A stretch of DNA of 64,000 nt from Sepioteuthis lessoniana (Eukaryota; Mollusca; Cephalopoda; Myopsida; Loliginidae), in assembly GCA_963585895.1 (NCBI GenBank), contig OY757921.1:84246939-84310938 (forward strand), written 5' to 3'. The position numbers were made by a program, and so were the translations under genes. The notes under the pieces are model-generated. The model was not told the DNA's origin, did not search any database, and saw only the letters and a list, made by a program, of their open reading frames with translations. Below are positions 32,413-43,373 of the stretch, piece after piece (position 1 is the stretch's first letter; each line of letters opens with the position of its first letter).

Positions 32413-32518
32413 TTGGGGAATGGGGTGTATCCATTCATTGCCATTACTTCCAGGTTCACTCCGCCCCATCTGATAGGGTTTCATCTATGAGTCAAATAGA
32501 ACTGTATGACATTTAAAG
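32413..32518 (+). repeat. Family A, 5' portion, plus strand
   Basis: 'ggggaatggggtgtatccat' to 'aactgtatgacatttaaag', directly fused to an inverted 3' portion. SINE-D follows without a gap. Confidence 0.55.
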
Positions 32519-32519
32519 G

Positions 32520-32675
32520 ATTGCCACACTTTACCCTTCATCATTGCCTTATAATGTTGAGTGTTAAACAAGGCGGCATCAAGTACCATTTTTGAGTCTC
32601 TGGTATAATTCGACCTGAGATTGAACACCGATCTCCCGGACAATTGGCGAACACTCCGCTCATTAGGCCAATAGT
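32520..32675 (-). repeat. SINE-D, 3'-truncated, minus strand
   Basis: The head ('cattggcctaatgagcggag' equivalent) and half of the body are present. The 3' end is lost at the junction with family A. Confidence 0.7.
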
Positions 32676-32734
32676 AACAATAAACTTGCATATCCAGCAA
32701 ACCAACAGTGTTTTGTGTTCGTCACTTCTGATCA

Positions 32735-32925
32735 CTGTGAGGTTACCACTGTGTCCGAGTGAAACTCTGGGGGTAGTGCTACACCCATCGTCCATTTGAG
32801 CCCGTGGTGTTACAGAGCTTTACCATTAAATGGTTTAGAACCATACTTAGAACATTCGTTGGGTGGTGGCTTCTATCTATGAAGAGATGCAGTCGACGTT
32901 ATCTACCACCTCGGCCTAAAGGTTG
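32735..32925 (-). repeat. Diverged family A fragment
   Basis: 'ggttaccactgtgtccgagtg' region and the 'gaagagatgcagtcgacgtt' end resemble the 5' half of family A. Confidence 0.35.
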
Positions 32926-33030
32926 ACGATTAGCTAAGGTATTATGAAAGAGAGTTCGTTCGAAAAGAATTCCCACTTGGAAATTTAATGAACTGCCTGA
33001 TTTACCTTTTATTTACTGAATTGGAATTAT

Positions 33031-33105
33031 GTATTTACCCAACCCATCTACCAGGGGCAAAGTGCGACACAAGCTCAATTTTAATGGAGTACGGCGGTTT
33101 TTTAC
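33031..33105 (-). repeat. SINE-C 3' end fragment
   Basis: 'atttacccaacccatctacc' and 'gtgcgacacaagctcaattt' match the last ~75 bp of SINE-C. Confidence 0.5.
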
Positions 33106-33115
33106 GCAAGGTTTG

Positions 33116-33332
33116 TTTGGCCTAGTGGGTAGAGTGTTCGCCAGTGGTCCGGGAACCGGGGTTCAATCCCAGGTCGGATCGTACCAAAGACTTAAAAATG
33201 GTACTTGATACCTCTTTACTTAACACTCAGCATTATAAGGTGCGTATCAAGAGTAAAGTAGAGCAATTCAGGAAAAGGAGTAGCGCCACCCCCTCCACCT
33301 CGGTGTAGTAGCAATTGAAAAGGGAGCCTTAC
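33116..33332 (+). repeat. SINE-D
   Basis: 'ggcctagtgggtagagtgtt' and 'ggggttcaatcccaggtc' mark boxes A and B. The body runs to 'gtgtagtagcaattgaaaag'. A separate tRNA-like head fragment lies at 33410-33472 (minus; box B 'gagttcgaattcgag'), and a similar one at 43035-43075. Confidence 0.8.
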
Positions 33333-33839
33333 CGTTTACTCAGAGCTGAGCAAAGAAGAGGAGGACTGACTCTACTCGAGAGCACTAAAAGGAAACGGAA
33401 AAGCACACAGTCTCGTCTCGAATTCGAACTCGATTTGCCGATTCAATTTTCTTAACAGTTACCTCACGAGAATTGAGAACAACCGTCGGTTACTAGATGG
33501 TTTCGGTTTTGACGTTGACCTCTTTCAACTAATGTAGAAGGTTACAGTATATTCACTGGAAAATAAAGAAAGCGTTAAGCTATGCCAAATATCTAATTAA
33601 CTATGAAAGGAAACCATAGCCAACTTCTGCAAGTTAATTGGTCTGTTTGTTTTATGCTTTCAGAACAGACAAATATTGCTTTTTATAAAGTTTCGTTAAG
33701 GTTTGGTCTTTGAAAACAGCACCTTTTCAGCTGCAAAAAAAAAAAATCTTATATTTGATTGGTGGCCATTTTGAGACTTTGGAATGAAAATTGATTGAGT
33801 GAATAGTTTCAATTAACGAACAGAAGACACTTGCAAAGG

Positions 33840-34560
33840 GAGATTGCTGATTTCCTCTTTTTTTCTTCGATTTTTATTCGGAATTTCGTTATTTATCATC
33901 AATTTTCTTTCTATCTTCTTCATTTTCCTTCTACTTCTTCTTGACTTCATTCATAATTTATTTCTCTATCTTTTTTTTTTCCAGGTCTTTCTTTGCCTTT
34001 AGCTTTTTTTTCTTTCCCTTTGTTTTCTTTCTTTTCCTCTTTTGTTCACTTCATTCATTATTTTTCTATCTTTCTCTCTTTTTTCTTTCTTTCTTTCATC
34101 CATACGCCTTTTTTTTTTCATTTTTATTTCTTTGCCTTTCAATAAAACCAATGACCCCTTTCTCCAAGTAATTTCTAAAAAATACTTCTTTATTTCTTTC
34201 TTTCTGCTAAAACCATTCTTATTTATTGTAATTCTTTGCCCATTCTTTCTTTCTTTAACATCTTTCTTTTATTCTTCTTCTCATTTCATTTTGATTTTAA
34301 AACTATTTTCTTTTTACGTCTTGCTTTTTTCGTAATTTCTTTCTTTTTCGAATTCTTTCTTTTTTTTTTTTGTTTTTCAACATTATTTGATTGTTTCTTT
34401 GTCATAGTTCATTCTTTTCTGTTTAATTTTAGCACAGACTATTCTTTCAACGCTCTAATCTCAAATCTCTCCTCATCGTAAATCCCGACCAACGCTCTCT
34501 CTCTCTATCTCTCTCCTCCCATCTCTCCTCTCTCTCTCTCTCTCTCTCTGTGTCTTTCTC
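33840..34560. repeat. Pyrimidine-rich low-complexity tract
   Basis: (TTTC)n-type sequence, then (CT)n at 34490-34560. F/S/L-rich frames are artefacts. No higher-order unit as clear as at 19.6-20.8 kb. Confidence 0.8.
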
Positions 34561-35139
34561 TCGTATCCATCTTGAAAGAAAACATTTTTATTCCATTTTT
34601 CAAACGAGTAGAGCAAAGAATTAAAGAAGAAAACACTTGGGCAAAACTTTTATACATTTGTCATTGTACTTCTAGACCCGGTAGCCATATTTCATTTCTC
34701 GTTATTCTTCATTCAATTCATCACCTTTTCCCGCCAAAGTGACAATGAATTCGCTGCTTTATTTGTTTTATTTTGTTTTTAGTAAAGCAATTTGTTCCTT
34801 TAAATATTTTTTCAAGCATTGGAATGGCTGCTCGCTTCATTTCTCTCAAACTTTCCATTTTATTTCCCCGTCTTTCTATTTCTTTAGATGCTTTTACTTA
34901 ATTTGTGATTTCGGTTTTCGTTGGCTGAGGTTTATGCTTTTAAACATTGCCTTTTATAATGAGACTTAGATTTTCATAATCGACTCTTCGGGTTTTAGAA
35001 CTTTAACTTTTCTGACCGAATGATTGGTTTTAACAGCACATCATTTCGTCTTGAGTTATTTTATTTCTAGTAGTTTGGGAATCACGATCATATCTACATT
35101 TTTTTGTTTTGGAGTCTCGTAACATTTTTATGAACTCAG
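34561..35139. other. Unassigned AT-rich sequence
   Basis: An open plus-strand frame at 34739-34969 (phenylalanine-rich) has no recognisable domain and continues the composition of the pyrimidine tract. Nothing else seen. Confidence 0.3.
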
Positions 35140-35315
35140 TTCTATCGACTACGAATAATTTGCAGACATGTCTATTTGACCAATAGATATGACCATAAAA
35201 CCTACTAACACTGCAGGTCATGGTGCTTGGGAGTAATCGTAATGAAAAGAGACTCCACACATCCTTAGGTCTCCAGAATTGAAACCTCATCATTAGATGG
35301 AGTGTATTGTTAAAC
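35140..35315 (-). repeat. Family F/A fragment, minus strand
   Basis: 'atttgaccaatagatatgac', 'gggagtaatcgtaatgaaaa' and 'gaaacctcatcattagatgg' match the middle of F/A. Confidence 0.45.
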
Positions 35316-35349
35316 TCAAGGTAAACTTTTTTAGAGGGAGATGTTCATA

Positions 35350-35633
35350 TATTTACTGAACCTCTCTGCACAAACAAGACGCGACGCAAGACCAAATTTT
35401 AAATGGGGTTTAACGGGTTAAAATCAGAGTTTTCCTTCTAGACCGGTTGCCTTCCAAGGTTAGAGAGCCCAACCTGCCCAATTATTTACCCGCGGTTGAA
35501 CGGAGAATAAGTGGATTCATGTCTTTCCCAAATATATCTACGCTATGTGAAATGCCAACTGCCTTGTCATGGGTTTGAACTCGGTTAGCCCTGCCCATTT
35601 CTTATAACGATCCCAGTCGCATCACAAGCATGG
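35350..35633 (-). repeat. SINE-C, diverged, minus strand
   Basis: 'gaccggttgccttccaaggt', 'gaataagtggattcatgtct' and the head with 'gggtttgaactcggttagc' match SINE-C in order. Confidence 0.6.
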
Positions 35634-35922
35634 GGTTATAGCTCTGAGCAAATTAAATCATCACGATACTCTTAGCACCACCGACAGATTAAAGAACATG
35701 TTTGCGATTTTTTTTTTATGTTTTTGATATCTTCGTGGTTGAGATTTCGAACCAAGAAAAAGACTTCGAATAATTTTCCAATTAGAAAATACTCTTAAAA
35801 AAAGAATGAAAAATCATTTAAACTTAAAAAAATATCCTTCGAGCCAAAAATGTTGGGTTTATATATGTATTTTGCATATTCGGCATACAATTTTCTTTCT
35901 AAATATATATGTTATCTTTCAG

Positions 35923-35978
35923 TTGCCACTATCGTAAAACTAAGGCTTCCAGAAAGAAATCTAAAAATGTTTCGTCTT
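35923..35978 (+). CDS. Candidate internal exon, 56 nt
   Basis: A good acceptor ('tatctttcag', AG at 35921-35922) and a consensus donor (GTAAGT at 35979) bracket an open frame reading CHYRKTKASRKKSKNVSS. The frame also stays open beyond the donor to 36139. The segment is single-copy here. No homology known, and such acceptor/donor pairs also arise by chance. Confidence 0.15.
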
Positions 35979-36287
35979 GTAAGTTATCTCGTTTTCCTAC
36001 TTATCAAGCGAACAATGGATTCCTTAATAATGTTGACGAACAAATAAACACAACTTACATGATTATCACTAAAAGCATTAGGGGAAAACAAGATGAAATA
36101 GTCCAAAAAAGTAATGTACATCGACAGATCGCCACTTAAACGCGCTCAATTGCACCCTGGGTAAAAAATTAAGTCTTAGCACACAGAGAGGATGTTCACC
36201 CTGGTTGTTTTTATCAAATATTTAATAAAGTAAACATATTTAAGACGCAGAACATTTTTCTTAAATAGCTGAACGTTCTGGTTTTCT

Positions 36288-37012
36288 AAGTTTGGTTTGG
36301 TTTGGTTTATGGCATATCAACTATTGTAGCTTATTTAATGCTAAATATTTTTCATGCATATTAAATATATGATTAATAAATTTAAGCGATCCTGAGCTCA
36401 ATTTTTCATAGTGTTAAATTGTTTCACTTATTTCTATCTAATACAGATACACGGTATAATGATCAAACAATTCTACTTCAAGCAATTCAATTTAGCATAA
36501 ATGCACAATTTCTTGTTTAAATACAATTTTTTGTTTACTCAGAGTTAAATGTAAAAACAGTTCTATTTGAATCAATTCAATTTAGCATGTCAACAAAGTT
36601 TCAAGAATTGATATGAATCACTAACAATTCAAACAAATATCAGTTATTTATTTACAAAGATTTGAATGATCAAACAGTTCTATTTGAAATAATTCAGTTT
36701 AGCATAAGTACACAGATGTTCGTTTACACACAGTTAAATGCAAAAATGGTTCTATTTGTAGCAATTCAGTATAGCATAAGTACGCAGTTTAAATATCAAC
36801 CAGATCAATTTGACTCATAGATATCAGCTGCTACCCCTCTGCGCCAGAGTGAACCTGGGAGCGATGGCAATGAACTGGTACTCTGCGTTCCCAAAACCTC
36901 CAGCATTACTGAAGATTGTTTAGTATAATATCCAGGAAACTCGTTGAGGAAGTCTTACCCCTCTGCAGAGATGCAGTCAGAGAATTCTGCCGCTGCAGCC
37001 GATTGGGCCAGG
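36288..37012 (-). repeat. Family A copy, minus strand
   Basis: Complete order: hairpin tail (36311-36345), VNTR with 'aacagttctatttgaaataa', 'ctgctacccctctgcgccag', conserved block and 5' domain ending 'gcagccgattgggcca'. Confidence 0.7.
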
Positions 37013-37194
37013 CTCCATAAGGTATCCCTTGAATTGGAATAAGTCCTTTAAAATGATGGGATACTTTTAAAAGCCAAATTTAAGTGTATATCCTTTTAGT
37101 GTGCTCATACCATATTTTTGACTGAAGATTGGTTTGATTGTGTCGCATATTATATCCGATAAATAATATTAAATCCAGTTCCTCCCGTACACAC

Positions 37195-37312
37195 CTATGT
37201 TTTGTGGGGAAACAGTTTGTGGGGAACATTATTTTTAAACGACTCGGCACTTATTTATTTGCACACACAAAAAATAGTTTCAAGTATTATTAGACAACAC
37301 CAACAATACTAA
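37195..37312 (-). repeat. Family A VNTR fragment
   Basis: 'cttatttatttgcacacaca' and 'atagtttcaagtattattag' match the VNTR. It probably belongs with 38035-38255 as one copy split by the transposon. Confidence 0.5.
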
Positions 37313-37319
37313 TTAATAC

Positions 37320-38030
37320 AGAGTGTAACGATAAAATTGTCGCCCTAGAAAAGACGACATGATTCCATGTCCGTTTAATGAAAACCGTTTCCTTTTATTT
37401 TGCAGATCATCTTCTAGTTGGCCAGTTGTATACAAATCCCAAGAGCGATAGGAGCTTCTATCATGTCTGAAAGTGTCACAATGTTCAACGAGCGAGATCA
37501 GAGGTTTACCGCTGTACAACTCATGCTCCCTACCGATCCAAGTGATGACAACAGGACCATTGCTGGATTGCCACGAATAACAGGGACGTGCCCGGGGTGA
37601 TGAAAACAAAGCTTCCGGCTACGGTTATGGTCTTTGGTGTGGTTCCAAGTGAGGGCCACATCATGCCACCTCACATCTTTGAAGTCGGCGTGAAAGTCAA
37701 TATCAAAGTGTACGTGGATGTGCTGAAGAGTGTGGTGATCCCCTGGTGCAATCAGGTGGCCGGTGGCAGACCCTGGGTGTGGCAGCAGGACTCAGTGCCT
37801 GTCCACAAGTCCAAAGAGACCCAAGTTTGGCTTCAGAAGGAGTGCTACAACTTTGTACCCTTCCCTCACTGCCCACCCCCTTCCCCGACCTGAACCCGCT
37901 GGACTACTTCGTTTGGTCATACGTCGAAGACATCACCAACATGACCTCTAACAATACCAAAGCCAGCCTGATCACCACCATCCGCCGAGTATTCGCCGAG
38001 CTCCCGCCAGCGCTTGTTGAAAAGGCATGA
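37320..38030 (+). pseudogene. Tc1/mariner superfamily transposase, 3'-truncated
   Basis: From about 37575 the frame NNRDVPGVMKTKLPATVMVF leads to EGHIMPPHIFE, VDVLKSVVIPWCNQ, then WQQDSVPVHKSKETQVWL (second catalytic Asp in QQD). A 1-base deletion near 37885 shifts the frame, after which PFPDLNPLDYFVWSYVED contains the third catalytic acidic residue. It ends at VEKA (38028) where a family A fragment begins. The first catalytic Asp and HTH are not clearly seen upstream, although 37320-37570 may be the element's 5' part. Flanked on both sides by pieces of a minus-strand family A copy (37195-37312, 38035-38255). Confidence 0.7.
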
Positions 38031-38034
38031 TCCC

Positions 38035-38255
38035 ACGACTGGGACCTCACCATCAGATGCAGTTTATTGTTATAACCAGGGCAAAAGTTATAATTGAACC
38101 ATAGATCGGACTCTATAAGGTACGATCAATGTAGGTCGGACGTGATCTGGGACTAATTGGTAATGAAGGGGTACTCCACATCAACCAAAAATTCCAGGAC
38201 TGGAACCTCAGAGTTTAATGTCATACCCAGGACACTTTTCCAGGGGTAGTTTATC
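38035..38255 (-). repeat. Family A fragment, minus strand
   Basis: The block 'gggacctcaccatcagatgc' occurs first, followed by 'gaaccatagatcggactcta', 'gatctgggactaattggtaa' and a second 'gactggaacctcagagttta'. This duplicated order points to two overlapping copies or a rearrangement. Confidence 0.5.
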
Positions 38256-38471
38256 TATAAACTATAATAAAAAGAAATAAATGGAACATTATCAATGTTG
38301 AAGTAGGTGCATCTAAATACCAATTTTAAATTTTTGTCCGTAAATACCATAATTTTTTCCCTACTTATTGGATTATTCCATTATATATTTCTCTGCATGG
38401 CTTGGAAAAAAGTATCCTAGCAATCTAAATAATTTGATTGAGATTGATTAAATTATATTTCATATAGGGAT

Positions 38472-38721
38472 CATTGGCCTAATGAGTAATGTGTTCGCTA
38501 ATGGTCATGGAGGCCAGAGTTCAATCCCAGGTCGAGTCATACTAACGACTCAAAAATGGTTCTTGATGCCGCCTTGCTTAACACTCAGCATTATAAGGTA
38601 AGGATCAAAAGATAAATGAAGTAATTCAGGTAAAAAGGTAGCACCCTTCCCTACACTTCAGTGTAGTAGCTATTGAAAAAGGAGACTTAGAGTTACCCTC
38701 GACTGCAGTCGTTAACTTAAT
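38472..38721 (+). repeat. SINE-D
   Basis: 'attggcctaatgagtaatgt', 'gagttcaatcccaggtcgag', the body 'ttaacactcagcattataag' and the end 'ccctcgactgcagtcgttaa'. The head is more diverged than the body. Confidence 0.75.
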
Positions 38722-39357
38722 TTACTCATATCCAGTGAAATTTCCGCTATTAGATAAAAATTGTCTTGCATCTTATCTGTTATAATAAGTTTATTTACTG
38801 TAAAATTAAAAAAAAAACTCTTAGTAAACAACCTCTAAGGGTGATAATTCTCGAATTTTTACACCAGGAGGTAAACGTGAAATTATTATATAAAAATATA
38901 TATTATATAAAACATCTTACATAAAAAAAAAAAAACTCAGTGTGATGAGTCCATAATTTTTACAAGAGGAGGTAAATGCGAAATTATTATAAAACATACT
39001 GTATATTATATGTATTATATATAATGCAAAATGAATATTATATAAAAAAAAACCTCTGAGCGATAAGTCCAGAATTTTTTACCAGAGGAGGTAAATGGAT
39101 CTGTTCAATAATCCTTCATTTTCAATAGTAATATTTGAAGTATGTAAATGTAACTTATCTTTATCAAGAATAATTACTTAAAAATGAAATTGTTTACTAA
39201 GAATTATCATTAGTTACTTGAAATCATATAACTTCGTGCAAACAGACGACTATTATTAAACAGAAATAATTACTTGAAATCATGCAGTTGTCAGTATTCA
39301 ATAGGAATATTTGAAACCATAGAAATGTGTACAAATAATCTGTATTAGAGAGGAATG

Positions 39358-39360
<3 letters not shown>

Positions 39361-39423
<63 letters not shown>
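39361..39423. repeat. (TA)n microsatellite
   Basis: About 31 TA units. Confidence 0.95.
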
Positions 39424-39428
<5 letters not shown>

Positions 39429-39452
39429 AATCTAATAAGAGCAAAAAGAAAA

Positions 39453-39656
39453 TACTTTAAAACGAATAAGCCCACAATGAAGTTAATTTTTAAGATATTC
39501 ATTTTTTATCAAGACGTTTTTCTGGCATTTTACACTGTCTTCAAAGAGTTAAGATTTTTACTTCGTGAACAAAGTGTATAACACCAGAAACACGTGTTGA
39601 AGTAAAATAAATAATTTAAAAACAAATATCTTTGTGGACCGATTCATTTTAAAGTC
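39453..39656. mobile_element. Palindromic element (MITE-c), ~60-bp arms
   Basis: The end 'gactttaaaatgaatcggtc' (minus, from 39656) pairs imperfectly with the start 'tactttaaaacgaataagcc' (39453 on), extending about 60 bp. The centre carries 'ctttgaagacagtg' on the minus strand, a degraded CTGAAGA. Half of the same family lies at 53956-54060. Confidence 0.55.
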
Positions 39657-39974
39657 TCTCCCCGCCTCTCTCTCTCTTTATATATATATAAACTGAATTA
39701 TATTCATTAAGAATAGGTATTTGAAGCTATAATTGCATACTAATTATCATAATTAGTTGCTTAAAGCCATAAATCTAATGTATTTCCTATCGTTGATACT
39801 TAGTAGACAGCGACAACACCTGCTGCAGAAGGGTAAGCACCCTGCACGCCGAAAAACAAAGACGGGTGTCCTGAGAATGACACCAAACTATATCTGCGGT
39901 GAGGCTCCAGGTTTGCAGCTCTGGTGTGTGTGGCTTCATGCAAAAAATGACCATGTTTTTGTTTACGGCTTTGT

Positions 39975-40291
39975 TTATATATATATATATATATAATGTT
40001 ACATTATATATATATATATATATAGTATGCATTATGAAATACAAATCATCAATATTATATCATATATCGCATATCAAATATAAAAAATTATATATATTAT
40101 ACCTATATTATTTTATCTATCTATCTATCTATCATATTTACGATAGTTTCCTTCTTAATTATTTTCGAAAAGTTTTGCAAATTCTTGGCAGAATGGTTTC
40201 CGGATGAATCAATACACAACTCAGATTCTGACTAAACATCAAATCATCGAAGGAGTACGCAGAAAAAAAAAATATATATATATATATATAT
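39975..40291. repeat. TA/ATCT microsatellite cluster
   Basis: (TA)n at 39975-40024, degenerate TA to 40110, (ATCT)n at 40110-40131 and (TA)n at 40270-40291. Confidence 0.85.
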
Positions 40292-40295
40292 ATCC

Positions 40296-40318
40296 CTGAT
40301 GAGACGCTTAGGCGAAAC
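40296..40318 (+). other. Hammerhead-like core, stem II weak
   Basis: CTGATGA (40296-40302), GACGCTTAGGC and GAAAC (40314-40318) match both conserved boxes exactly. The intervening 11 bases pair poorly (only G-C and C-G), suggesting a shortened stem II. It starts 4 bp after a (TA)n tract. Confidence 0.35.
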
Positions 40319-40737
40319 TGTAGTAGGTTAGTTCCTGACTCACGAAATAATTTTTGTCACTATTTTGCTCTACTTAGTATTGAGCATTTTTTCACTTGCA
40401 GCTTAGCAGCAATTTACGGTGTTTTTTCTTGTGACCAATCGATTGCGTATCTGTTGATTTTTTTCAATTGGTGTAACAAGGTTGGCCTTTTCTTTTTTTC
40501 CTATATATATATATATATATATTCCCCCCCTAGACAGTGATTCGTTGTATATATTTTATCTTCGAATTACTTGCGGTTTTTTTTCCTTACCGTAAATGCT
40601 CTTATTCAATAAGTTATTAATTTATATATATAATGAAAATTTAATGAATGATTAATTAAAGATAAAAGTCACGATGTTAAAATACTTATTGCAAAAGCAG
40701 GGACTCTATTGACATGTCAGGAACTGTATGGGAATCT

Positions 40738-40922
40738 TATCACTTTGATTAAATAAAATAGGAGTACTTCCAAGCAGTATCCATGTGAGCACTATTGTAA
40801 AGCTGCACCACTGGGGCTTTAGCGAAGAGATTTGGGAAAAAGCTAGATGAGAACCATACAAAGACGCTGCATATTGTTTTGTACAAATTCTAGAAGCAAG
40901 CATTTCACAAACAACCTGGTAG
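40738..40922 (+). pseudogene. RTE-like reverse transcriptase remnant
   Basis: Degraded match to the segment around ILLYGCTTWTLTKRLERKLD of the 52.6-kb copy ('tccaagcagtatccatgtga', 'aaaaagctagatgagaacca'). It ends in a (CA)n tract. Confidence 0.5.
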
Positions 40923-40965
40923 TGTACTACACACACACACACACACATATATGTATATATATTAT

Positions 40966-41229
40966 CATTGAATAATAAAGACAAATTTTGTCTGTATAAT
41001 TTATTTAAGATCCTTTCAAGTTTTCTGATAAATGTCCTTAGTTTCAAGTTGGAATTGGTAGATGAATTTCCCAAAATCGTTCCGAGCGCTTCGGACCCTT
41101 CATATGCCATCATTAGGGATTGATTGCTTGTGTAAGGCGTGTTTGTATTTTTTAAAAAGACACTTCTCAGAAAACTTGAAAGGATCTTAAATAAATTATA
41201 CAGACAAAATTTGTCTTTATTATTTAATG
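40966..41229. mobile_element. Palindromic element (MITE-d), 71-bp arms
   Basis: Arms 40966-41036 and 41159-41229 are nearly perfect inverted repeats ('taataaagacaaattttgtc' and its complement). The central ~120 bp, read on the minus strand, has CTAATGATGGC, then a hairpin and CCGAAGCG (41118-41078), resembling a mutated hammerhead core. A (CA)n/(TA)n tract lies just left. No ORF beyond a spurious minus-strand frame. Confidence 0.8.
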
Positions 41230-41447
41230 AAACCTGCTTAAATAAATGACTGCTGCCTAACCCTCTCTCTATATATATATATGCAAGAGTCATTTAATAA
41301 AGGGATCTTTTTAAAAAGCAAAATATTTTTTAGAATGTTTTCTCCATAAGAGAAAAATTTACATTATTTGGAATTGTTTCACAAAATTATTTGGTTTGAA
41401 GTTTTTCTGTGGTTAAGTACAAATCATGTGAAATTTACAGAAGAATT

Positions 41448-42713
41448 TGTTTAGTTTGTTGGGTTTTATGGCATATCAACCTTTGTAGGTTTTGTAATGC
41501 CAAATCCATTTTTATGTAAATAATCTGTTCTATTTAAAGCAATTCAGTTTAGCATAAGTACACAGTTTAATTGTCAAAAACATTTCTATTTCAAACTATT
41601 CAAGCAGTTATATGTAACAATTCAGTTAAGTGTAAATACAGTTTTAATGTCGAAAAACAGTTCTATTTGAAATAATTCAGTTAGGCATAAGCACGCAGTT
41701 TAAATGTAAGTACGGTTTAATTGTCAAAAACATTTCTATTTAGAGCTATTCAGTTTAGTCAAACAATTCAGTTTAGCATAAGTATTCTGTTATTTCTATT
41801 TAACCCATAGATAGGGCCTTATCAGGTGCTACTGTAATATTTTGACCTTCGACCCGGCCCAAAAATGCTATTCCAAGGTGATGCACTGGAAGGAAGTGAC
41901 ACATTCCAATGGCCAGTAATCGAAAGAGATCGCGTGGGCAGATTGAGGCTGATAATATGGGACAAGGTGAAGGTCCCTCTGTGTCACTACAGAGTGATGC
42001 ACCGGAAGAGAGTGACCTCTGAACTGCATGACAGTTATTTCCGCTTGATGACGATTAAACTTTCGATTTCAAAGATCCAGTGGGCGTCGAACGATTATAT
42101 AACTCAGTTGAGTACGATGAGCCGGTTGAGTTGCAGACAGTTGGAGACAAGATGTGATAGGGAAAGCCATATCAGGCCGAAGGGGCCATTTGGGCCCTGA
42201 TGAGTTGGGGTCCACAGAAAATGCTGATAAGATGCAATAAAGAAAGTCATCACTCAGCAGAGTGGGCCCTTGGCCTCCGTTTGAGCAACCCTGGAGAACG
42301 AGAAAGACATAACGCTGACGGCCATAACCTTGGGGGTCAAAATATTTCAGCTATGTTCGTTCTCCCTCTCACACGCAAACCTTGAACAACCCTTTCGAAC
42401 CCTTGCAATAAAGTGAGAGGTATATATTTTGTTAAAGAAGTCTTCCTGCGTCTGTTGTTCATTGCGTCATTCCAGCATATATGTGTATATTTCTGCATGA
42501 ACATGCAGAGGACAATATAACACTACCACGCCGGGCCAGAGTGGACCTGGGAGCGATGGCAATGAAGGGGTACTCCGGATTCTCCAAATTTCCAGCACTG
42601 CTAGAACCTCACCATCAGATTGTTTAGTGTCATAAACAGGACACTCGTGGGGGGGTCTACCCATCTGCAGAGGTGCAGTCGGTGTATTCTACTGCCCCAG
42701 CTGACTGGGCAAA
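41448..42713 (-). repeat. Family A copy split by a solo LTR
   Basis: The hairpin tail (41470-41510), VNTR and 'atcaggtgctac' run to 41832. After the LTR, 'ctaccacgccgggccagagt' continues from 42523 to the 5' domain end near 42713. With the LTR and one CTAC removed the element is colinear with other copies. Confidence 0.8.
41833..42522. mobile_element. Solo LTR, 690 bp, CTAC target duplication
   Basis: Begins TGTAATATT and ends AATATAACA (TG..CA with short inverted ends). CTAC flanks it at 41829-41832 and 42523-42526, and the uninterrupted family A sequence has one CTAC at this spot. 'gcaataaagtgagag' near 42404 could be a polyadenylation signal. Four-bp duplications suit Ty3/gypsy-type integration, but no internal gene is left to prove the class. 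Frames of 60-110 codons inside are not genes. Confidence 0.75.
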
Positions 42714-42714
42714 G

Positions 42715-42930
42715 AAGAATATGTGGTGTGTACGGAGAAGCATATCTTAGTAAAAACAATGTATACGAATGGACTTAACATGAATTTGTCACGACGAGAC
42801 TGTGTTAATGGAGTAAAAAACACTAACTTATGGGTAAAAAAAGAGTTCTGGGCACAGGAACCAGTAAAGAATGTCATGCTAACAGGACCCATCACTAATG
42901 ATTTTTTTGTTAAAAGATGTAAATGAAAAC
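42715..42930 (+). pseudogene. Mariner-type transposase N-terminal relic
   Basis: Second copy of the 11735-11990 fragment ('tgtacggagaagca', 'gtcatgctaacaggacccat'). The motif VYGE.. is out of frame with the rest. It abuts a family A 5' end, as does the first copy an A 3' end. Confidence 0.4.
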
Positions 42931-43256
42931 GGTGATTCGTATTGCCAACATTTTAGATAAAACTTAACTTATTTCTTGAATGACTGTCATGTATACATAT
43001 ATATCATCCATAAGAAAATTGTCTTTGATTTCTGGCGAATTCGAACTTGGTCTGCCGATTTGATTGTCCCTATTGTTGAACTGAGAAGGCGGTAGATATA
43101 AAAATGTAACTACAAAAGTAAAAAGCTACAAACGCAGCAGACATCAACAGAGGAAGCGTTTCCCGCGAACAAAGCAAATATTGACAGATACATTTAAAGT
43201 ACCAAAAGCCAAGCAGCAGAAAAAGCTAGTTACCCAGTTCTCGAGCTGCGCAAATG

Positions 43257-43292
<36 letters not shown>

Positions 43293-43338
43293 TGCTCGAT
43301 TTTCAAAACAACAAAAGCAGATAAAACCAAAGTCAATG

Positions 43339-43373
<35 letters not shown>

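Larger units (their letters stand above)
39130..39790 (+). repeat. Family A VNTR region, interrupted
   Basis: Units with 'taattacttgaaatcata' and 'aggaatatttgaaaccatag' run to 39360, break at (TA)n 39361-39423 and a palindromic element (39453-39656), and resume at 39690-39790. A second A 5' domain ('gtgtcctgagaatgacacca') follows at 39790-39930. Confidence 0.5.

Noticed and set aside
34739-34969. 76-codon phenylalanine-rich ORF as a secreted or membrane protein
   Set aside because: Composition continues the adjoining pyrimidine tract and no splice or start context supports it.
40706-41293. 195-codon minus-strand ORF
   Set aside because: It spans an RTE remnant on the other strand, a (CA)n tract and both arms of a palindromic element.
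41865-42385. 111- and 61-codon plus-strand ORFs
   Set aside because: They lie inside a solo LTR with TG..CA ends and a CTAC duplication.
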